NCBI RefSeq assembly: GCF_017308015.1
Contig: NZ_JAFKFW010000033.1
Span: 1-61,043 of the forward strand
Direction of reading: 5' to 3'
DNA length: 61,043 bases
From: Allobosea sp.
GTDB taxonomy: Bacteria > Pseudomonadota > Alphaproteobacteria > Rhizobiales > Beijerinckiaceae
This document shows positions 55,500-61,043 of this stretch, piece after piece. Numbering within the stretch: position 1 is the stretch's first letter; each line of letters opens with the position of its first letter. The notes beneath the pieces were generated by a model. It did no database searches. It saw only the letters and a list, made by a program, of their open reading frames with translations, and was not told the origin of the DNA. Both the position numbers and the translations under genes were made by a program.

Positions 55500-56510
55500 T
55501 CAGGCGCTCAACGCAAGCGCGGCGGCGATCTCGGCGCGCGCGGATTCCAGATCGACCGGCTCCGGCTCGTGCCGGATGCGGCCGAGCGCGGCGGCGGCAC
55601 GGCGGGCGCGGGCACCGGTCATTTCAGGAACAGCCCCGGCCACCGCGATCATCTCGTCCATGATGCCATGGCAATGCAGGATGACATCGACCCCGGCGCG
55701 GATCGCGGCCCGCGACTTGGCCTCGAACGAACCGGACAGCGCCTTCATCGAGATGTCGTCGGTCATGATCAGCCCATCGAAGCCGAGCTCGCCGCGCATG
55801 ATCTCGCGCACGATCTTGCGGGAGATCGTCGCCGGGTTCTTCGCGTCGAGCGCGGTGAAGACGAGATGCGCGGTCATCGCCATCGGCATGTCGGCGAGAT
55901 GCCGGAACGGCCGGAAATCATGCACCCGCAGCTCCTCCAGCGAAGCATCGACGATCGGCAGGTCGTGATGGCTGTCGGCGCGCGCGCGGCCATGGCCGGG
56001 CATATGCTTGACGACCGGCAGCACGCCCCCGGCGATCAGCCCTTCGGCCGCCGCCCGGCCGAGGCGCGCCACCTGATCGGGATCATGGGCATAGGCGCGA
56101 TCGCCGATCACGTCATGGCTGCCAGCGACCGGCACGTCGAGCACCGGCAGGCAATCGACATCGATGCCGACTTGTCTCAGGTCATGCGCCATCAGGCGGG
56201 CGCTGAGGCGAACGATCTCGCGCTGGCGGATGGGATCGTTGATCGCGAGGAAGGCGCGGGCTGACGGATATTTCGGCCAGTTCGGCGGCCCCATGCGCTG
56301 GACCCGACCGCCCTCCTGGTCGATCAGGATCGGCGCGTGCCAGCCGACGGTCTCGCGCATCTCGGCGGTGAGTGCCGCGACCTGCTCGGGCGACTGCGTA
56401 TTGCGCTTGAAGACGATGAAGCCCCAGGGCTTGGCATCGCGGAAGAAGGCCCGCTCGTCAGCGGTGAGGCTCGTGCCGAGGCAGCCGGCGATGAAGGCGC
56501 GCGATGTCAT
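55500..56510 (-). CDS. nagZ: Beta-N-acetylhexosaminidase NagZ (GH3)
   Basis: Removes N-acetylglucosamine from muropeptides during cell-wall recycling in the cytoplasm. 336 residues. It has LIDQEGGRVQRMGPPNWPKYPSA, the catalytic His loop VVKHMPGHGRARADSHHDLP, and the nucleophile Asp in DGLIMTDDISMKAL. No signal peptide. Upstream of scpA by about 48 bp, the usual nagZ-scpA-scpB order. Confidence 0.96.
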   Translation of the reverse strand: MTSRAFIAGCLGTSLTADERAFFRDAKPWGFIVFKRNTQSPEQVAALTAEMRETVGWHAPILIDQEGGRVQRMGPPNWPKYPSARAFLAINDPIRQREIVRLSARLMAHDLRQVGIDVDCLPVLDVPVAGSHDVIGDRAYAHDPDQVARLGRAAAEGLIAGGVLPVVKHMPGHGRARADSHHDLPIVDASLEELRVHDFRPFRHLADMPMAMTAHLVFTALDAKNPATISRKIVREIMRGELGFDGLIMTDDISMKALSGSFEAKSRAAIRAGVDVILHCHGIMDEMIAVAGAVPEMTGARARRAAAALGRIRHEPEPVDLESARAEIAAALALSA

Positions 56511-56586
56511 GACATCGGGTTACGACATCGGCCCGAAAAGGCAAATGCGGTTTTCGCACCAGGTCGATGCGGGGCCGCAAAACGCG

Positions 56587-56621
56587 GTGCGGGCGCGGTC
56601 AGGAACCAACTGCGCCCGCAC
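56587..56621 (-). terminator. Terminator-like hairpin after the TRAP binding-protein gene
   Basis: Perfect 10-bp arms GTGCGGGCGC / GCGCCCGCAC with a 15-base loop, then CGCGTTTTGC on the minus strand. Just downstream of the stop at 56628. Confidence 0.6.
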
Positions 56622-56627
56622 AAAGCC

Positions 56628-57722
56628 TCACTTCACCTGCTGGTAGACCTGCGCGTTGAAGGCGTCGAAGGGCAGTTCGGCGATGCGGAACCAGAGCTGC
56701 TCCTTCTTCCAGTACGGCAGGAAGGAATCGTAGAAGGTTTTGAAGTTCGCGTTGCTGGCGGCGAGCTCGCCATACATCGCGAAAGCCTCCTTGAACGCGG
56801 CCGTCATCACCTCCTGCGGGAAGGGCCGCAGCTCCGCGCCGGTGCCGGCGAGGCGAATCAGCGCGTCGGGGTTGTTGTGGTCGTACTTGGCCAGGCAGTT
56901 CATGTTGGCCTCGGCGCAGGCCGCCTCGACGATCGCCTTGTAGGAGGCCGGCAATTCGTTCCACTTGTCCTGGTTGGCGAGGAAGCTGACATTGGCGTTC
57001 CCCTCCCAGAAGCCGGGATAGTAGTAGTACTTGGCGACCTTCACGAAGCCGAGCTTCTCGTCGTCATAGGGGCCGGAGAACTCGACCGCGTCGAGCGTGC
57101 CGCGCTCCAGCGCCGGATAGATATCGCCGCCGCCGATCGTCTGCGGAACGACTCCGAGCCGTGCCATGATCCGTCCACCGAGGCCGGCGATGCGGAATTT
57201 GAGGCCCTTCAGGTCCTCCAGCGACTTGATCTCCTTGCGGAACCAGCCGCCCATCTGCGCGCCGGTATTGCCCGAGGGAATCGTGTGGACGTTGTAGCCC
57301 TTCATGAAGGCGCGGCAGAGCTCGAGCCCGCCGCCCTGGTAGAGCCAGGCGTTCTGCTGGCGGGCATTGAAGCCGAAGGGCAGCGAGGTCTCGAAGGCGA
57401 AAGCCGGATCCTTGCCGATATAGAAGCTCGCCAGCGTATGGCTGCACTCGACGGTGCCGTTCTGCACGGCGTCGAGCGCCTGCAGCGCCGGTACGATCTC
57501 GCCCGGCGCGAAGACCTGGATCTGGAAGTTGTTGTCGGTCGCCTCGGCCACGCGCTTCGCGACATGGGTCGAGATGCCGTAGAGCGTATCGAGGCTCTTC
57601 GGATAGCTCGAGGTCAGACGCCAGTTGATCTTGGGCTGCGACTGCGCGATCGCGGGAGCGGCGATGACGGCGCTACCTGCAGCACCGGCGCCTGCGACCT
57701 TGACGAAACTACGGCGATCCAT
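56628..57722 (-). CDS. TRAP transporter substrate-binding protein (DctP family), orphan
   Basis: 364 residues. The Tat-like signal is MDRRSFVKVAGAGAAGSAVI with Arg3-Arg4, ending APAIAQ. The mature DctP fold has WRLTSSYPKSLDTLYGISTHVAKRV and FRIAGLGGRIMARLGVVPQTIGGGDIYPALERGTLDAVEFSGPYDDEKLGF, with the conserved Arg and the P1-type loop. Ligands are usually organic or 2-oxo acids. No DctQ/DctM permease is nearby and it is flanked by its own terminator, so it is an inserted or separated component of a transporter encoded elsewhere. Confidence 0.92.
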   Translation of the reverse strand: MDRRSFVKVAGAGAAGSAVIAAPAIAQSQPKINWRLTSSYPKSLDTLYGISTHVAKRVAEATDNNFQIQVFAPGEIVPALQALDAVQNGTVECSHTLASFYIGKDPAFAFETSLPFGFNARQQNAWLYQGGGLELCRAFMKGYNVHTIPSGNTGAQMGGWFRKEIKSLEDLKGLKFRIAGLGGRIMARLGVVPQTIGGGDIYPALERGTLDAVEFSGPYDDEKLGFVKVAKYYYYPGFWEGNANVSFLANQDKWNELPASYKAIVEAACAEANMNCLAKYDHNNPDALIRLAGTGAELRPFPQEVMTAAFKEAFAMYGELAASNANFKTFYDSFLPYWKKEQLWFRIAELPFDAFNAQVYQQVK

Positions 57723-57850
57723 GGGTTACCTCCTGCGTTCGGACAACCTGCCTTACCGGGTTGGCCAATCGTCGTTGGCGAGGCTACTCGCATGGCCGAA
57801 CGCATGAAACAAGCGCGGCGAGGCGCCCTGTCACGCGTCTGATACAAAGG

Positions 57851-57880
57851 AAAACGGCGGCACCTGATGGGCACCGCCGT
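57851..57880 (-). terminator. Rho-independent terminator of the SPOR gene
   Basis: Minus strand: outer stem ACGGCGG / CCGCCGT with an imperfect inner part, followed by TTTTCCTTTG. Immediately downstream of the stop at 57906. Confidence 0.65.
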
Positions 57881-57905
57881 CGTAATCTAGCGCGGATCGG
57901 TCGGA

Positions 57906-59498
57906 TCAGTTCTTGGCGATGAAGCACTGTCCGCCGGCAGCCTGCAGCGCCGAGCACATCGAGGTCGCGTCCTCGCGGGAGTAAGGCCCGACGCGCAGGC
58001 GGAACACGGTCTTGCCACCCGCCAGCTCAGTCTTGCGGATGATCGGCGACTGGCCGGCAAGCTGCTGCGGGTACTTGCGCTGAAGAGCTGCGAAGGTGGC
58101 GCGGGCCTCGGCGTCGCTGCCGGGCGCACCGAGCTGCACCACGAAATCACCGGTGCCGGCGCGCACGGCGGCAGTCGCCGGAGCCGGCGGCGCGGCGGCG
58201 GGGGCCGGCGCGGCACTGGCGAGACGGGTCGGCGCAGGCGGCGTCGTGGCGGCAGGCGGCGTCGTGGCGCGTTCCTGAACCTTCGGCGCGGCAGCCACGG
58301 CAGAAGGCAAAGCCGGACGCTGCGGGGCGGGATTGGTCGCCTGGCCGGCAAGCGAGCGGCTCGGCGCCGAGCCGGTCGCAATCGGCTGGTTGCTGTCGAC
58401 CGCGATCGGGTTCTGGGCCGGCGTTCCGTCGGGACGGATCGACACGGTGCGGACCTTGCGCGGCTCGCCGAGGCCGGGCACCGGCGGCATCGGGCTGAGG
58501 GCCGGATCCGGCGGCACGATGCTGCGCTCGGGCGTGCTTGGCGCGGCGGCAAGCGCCGTGCCGGTGCCGGAGGTCGCCCCGGGCATGACGACGCGCGGCG
58601 GCATCGAGCGGGCCGCCTGCTGGACGTCGACAGGCTGCTCCTCGTTGTTCACGACCTTGCTCTGGGCCGGCGGGGCGTCAGGATTGCGCTCGTAGATCTG
58701 CTTGTTCTGATTCGGGATTTCCGCGCCGCCCGGATTGACCGGCTCGACCTTGACCGGCCCGGAATCGGCCGCGATTACCGGCGGCTGGCCGTCCTTGGTG
58801 GCGGTTCCTCCGCGCATGGTGAAAGCGACGCCGACACCGACGAGGCCGACGGCGATCACCGCCGCAGCCGCCCAGAGCCCCTTGCGCGAGCGGCGCGGCT
58901 CCAGGTCAGGCAGGTCGTCTTCGCCATAGCCGGGCGCCGGCATGTCCTGCTGGGCATGGCCATACTCGTAGGCGGGCTCATCCTGAACGTAGGCAGCCTG
59001 CGGTGGGTGGAACTGGGCGCCCTCGTCCAGATCGCGCGGCGGAGCAGCCCCCTGGATCGCGGCCGGGCGGGCATAGGGCAGCGGTTCGGGGAGATCGAAA
59101 TCGGGCTCGAAATCGGGCTCGAAGTCGCGCTGGACCGGCTGCTGCGCCGGGACCGGCGCAGGCGCCTCCACCCGGCGCGGATCGGTGCGCCGCAGCAGCG
59201 CCTCGAATTCGTCGAGTGCGCCGCGCATCTCGGCCGGCGGCGCGTTCAACTGGGAAGCTGCGGGCGCGGGCTGCGGCGGCACGACCTCGAAGCCGGGCTC
59301 CTGGCGCGCGGCAGGCCGCGGCGGCTGACGCCGCTCGGCGAAGATATCCTTGAGCGGATCGTCCTGCCCGACGATGCGGGTCAGCTCCGCAAGCGGATCG
59401 GCCTGCTGCCCCGGGCGGGGCGCCTGCCCTGCTCCGCGGAGCTGACGCTCGAGATCTTCGAGATCGAGCGCGAAACGGTTCCTAGCTGGCTCACTCAT
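57906..59498 (-). CDS. SPOR domain-containing inner-membrane protein
   Basis: 530 residues. The cytoplasmic N-terminus (about 205 residues) is acidic and Pro/Glu/Gln-rich. One span near 207-229 (GLWAAAAVIAVGLVGVGVAF) is followed by a long Pro/Ala periplasmic linker. A C-terminal SPOR domain ends the protein (DFVVQLGAPGSDAEARATF ... VFRLRVGPYSREDATSMCSAL). SPOR domains bind denuded glycan strands at the septum, so it is a division-associated protein. ATG at 59498 chosen; one four codons upstream is equally readable. Lies between argS and nagZ as in related genomes. Confidence 0.9.
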   Translation of the reverse strand: MSEPARNRFALDLEDLERQLRGAGQAPRPGQQADPLAELTRIVGQDDPLKDIFAERRQPPRPAARQEPGFEVVPPQPAPAASQLNAPPAEMRGALDEFEALLRRTDPRRVEAPAPVPAQQPVQRDFEPDFEPDFDLPEPLPYARPAAIQGAAPPRDLDEGAQFHPPQAAYVQDEPAYEYGHAQQDMPAPGYGEDDLPDLEPRRSRKGLWAAAAVIAVGLVGVGVAFTMRGGTATKDGQPPVIAADSGPVKVEPVNPGGAEIPNQNKQIYERNPDAPPAQSKVVNNEEQPVDVQQAARSMPPRVVMPGATSGTGTALAAAPSTPERSIVPPDPALSPMPPVPGLGEPRKVRTVSIRPDGTPAQNPIAVDSNQPIATGSAPSRSLAGQATNPAPQRPALPSAVAAAPKVQERATTPPAATTPPAPTRLASAAPAPAAAPPAPATAAVRAGTGDFVVQLGAPGSDAEARATFAALQRKYPQQLAGQSPIIRKTELAGGKTVFRLRVGPYSREDATSMCSALQAAGGQCFIAKN

Positions 59499-59597
59499 GG
59501 TACGATCCATTCCAGCACAAGCCGCTTCCTCCTATGGAAGAACCGGGAACTCTGTGCGGTCAACCTGACCTTTGTGCGCGCCGCCGGAAAACCTCCG

Positions 59598-61043
59598 TCA
59601 GCGCATCTCTTCCGGCGCCGCAACTCCGGCGACAGCCAGACCGGAAGCAAGAACGCTGCGCACCGCGTGCACGAACGCCAATCTCGCCAAGGTCGACTTT
59701 CGATCAGTTTGATTAACGAACCGTAATTGCGGCGAGTCTTTGCCCTTGTTCCAGAGCGAATGGAAGGCGCTGGCCAGTTCATGCACGAAGAAGGCGACGC
59801 GATGCGGCTCGTGTGCTGCGGCAGCGCCCTCGATGATTCGCGGATACGATGCCAGCATCTTGACGATGCCGATTTCGGCCTCGTCGGTCAGGATCGACAG
59901 ATCGGCTCCGGCCAGAGCCGCCGTCGACAGGTCGAGATCCGGAAAGGCCTCGCGCGCCTGCCGGAAGATCGAGGCGCAGCGCGCATGCGCGTACTGGACA
60001 TAGAAGACCGGATTGTCCTTCGACTGCTCGACGACCTTGCCGAGATCGAAATCCAGCGTCGCGTCGTTCTTGCGGAAGATCATCATGAAGCGCACCGCAT
60101 CGCGGCCGACCTCGTCGATGACCTCGCGCAGCGTGACGAAGTCGCCGGAACGCTTGGACATGCGCACCTGTTCGCCATTGCGCAGCAGCCGCACGAGCTG
60201 GCAGAGCTTGACGTCGAGCGAGCCCTGCCCGCCGGTCACCGCCTTCACGGCCGCCTGCATGCGCTTGACATAGCCGCCATGGTCGGCACCCCAGACGTCG
60301 ATCATCTCGGGGAAGCCGCGCATGAACTTGGAGCGGTGATAGGCGATGTCGTTGGCGAAATAGGTATAGCTGCCGTCGGACTTCAGCAGCGGCCGGTCGA
60401 CATCGTCGCCGAACCTGGTGGCGCGGAACAGCGTCTGCTCGCGATCCTCCCAATCCTCGTCCTTCTGGCCCTTCGGCGGCGGCAGGCGGCCTTCATAGAC
60501 GAGGTCGCGCGCCCGCAGGTCCTCGATGGTCTGGTGCACGGCATTCGTATCGCCGTCACGCCCCTGCAGCGAGCGCTCCGAAAAGAAGAGGTCGTGGACG
60601 ACACCGAGCGCGGCGAGATCGTCGCGGATCATCGCCATCATGCCGTCGATCGCCGCCTGCCGGACGAGTGGCAGCCAATCCCATTCGGACTTGTCGCGCA
60701 AAGCCGGCCCGTATTGCTCGGCAAGCGCCTTGCCGACCGAAACCAGATAGTCGCCGGGATAGAGCCCCTCCGGGATCGCGCCGATATCCTCGCCCAGTGC
60801 CTCGCGATAGCGCAGGAAGGCCGAGCGGGCGAGCACGTCGACCTGCGCGCCGGCATCGTTGATGTAATATTCGCGGGTGACGTCATGGCCGGCAAAGGCG
60901 AGCAGGCTCGCCAGCGCATCGCCGAACACCGCGCCGCGGCCATGGCCGACATGCATCGGCCCGGTCGGGTTGGCCGAGACATACTCGACATTGACCCTGG
61001 GCTCGGGCTTCGGTGTGCCACGCCCGTAATCCAGCCCCGCCTC
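59598..61043 (-). CDS. argS: Arginyl-tRNA synthetase (5' end outside window)
   Basis: 481 C-terminal residues are visible, class I synthetase. The HIGH-like motif HVGHGR sits near the left edge of the protein within [19 protein letters not shown]. The KMSKS-equivalent reads RMSKRSGDF. The C-terminal DALR anticodon-binding domain includes [18 protein letters not shown], the tRNA-interacting region. The N-terminal additional domain lies outside the window. Confidence 0.97.
   Translation of the reverse strand, partial: EAGLDYGRGTPKPEPRVNVEYVSANPTGPMHVGHGRGAVFGDALASLLAFAGHDVTREYYINDAGAQVDVLARSAFLRYREALGEDIGAIPEGLYPGDYLVSVGKALAEQYGPALRDKSEWDWLPLVRQAAIDGMMAMIRDDLAALGVVHDLFFSERSLQGRDGDTNAVHQTIEDLRARDLVYEGRLPPPKGQKDEDWEDREQTLFRATRFGDDVDRPLLKSDGSYTYFANDIAYHRSKFMRGFPEMIDVWGADHGGYVKRMQAAVKAVTGGQGSLDVKLCQLVRLLRNGEQVRMSKRSGDFVTLREVIDEVGRDAVRFMMIFRKNDATLDFDLGKVVEQSKDNPVFYVQYAHARCASIFRQAREAFPDLDLSTAALAGADLSILTDEAEIGIVKMLASYPRIIEGAAAAHEPHRVAFFVHELASAFHSLWNKGKDSPQLRFVNQTDRKSTLARLAFVHAVRSVLASGLAVAGVAAPEEMR

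Overview
The window is GC-rich, densely coded chromosomal DNA from an alphaproteobacterium, most likely a Hyphomicrobiales member close to Bosea. This is inferred from codon bias, the gene families and the gene order argS / SPOR protein / nagZ / scpAB / tatABC / serS / surE / pcm / NlpD-like / yajC-secDF. I found no rRNA, tRNA, CRISPR array, phage gene or insertion sequence. Both ends cut genes: clpA at the left (3' part missing) and argS at the right (5' part missing).

Region 1 (1-14.3 kb) is mostly housekeeping: clpA-clpS, kdsA with an MFS exporter, queF, eno, tgt, a thioredoxin-fold ArsC-like protein, a glutathione transferase, a 2'-5' RNA ligase-like protein, an M20 dipeptidase, an EamA transporter and several membrane proteins of unknown role. 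Tgt has lost most of the usual zinc cysteine motif.

Region 2 (14.3-34.7 kb) is an accessory catabolic island: an enoyl-CoA hydratase/CoA-transferase pair, a class III aminotransferase, an IclR regulator, two peptide-type ABC importers (two binding proteins and two permease pairs, but one ATPase pair), three M81 (MlrC-like) metallopeptidases, a D-serine-dehydratase-like PLP enzyme and a tandem GNAT acetyltransferase. The main discovery is that four intergenic regions of this island carry the same 17-bp operator, GTTYC-N7-GRAAY. In every case it lies exactly 9 bp upstream of a -35-like hexamer (TTGACG, TTGACG, TTTACG or TTGACA on the minus strand; TTGATC or TTGGTC on the plus strand). Two sites sit between divergent genes, one of them beside the iclR gene. 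This defines a local regulon, probably run by that IclR protein, for uptake and breakdown of a peptide-like or D-amino-acid-containing compound.

Region 3 (34.7-45.8 kb) holds a His-rich metal-exporting P-type ATPase behind a MerR-type promoter with a 19-bp spacer, a DUF1127 protein, trmFO, and yajC-secD-secF followed by homologues of the complex I assembly factors NDUFAF3 and NDUFAF6. A DUF815 ATPase diverges from yajC across an iterated palindrome.

Region 4 (45.9-61 kb) is the conserved cell-division/Tat/SMC block on the minus strand. It is interrupted by two genes that look like insertions: an orphan FbpC-like ATPase between tatA and scpB, and an orphan TRAP binding protein between nagZ and the SPOR gene.
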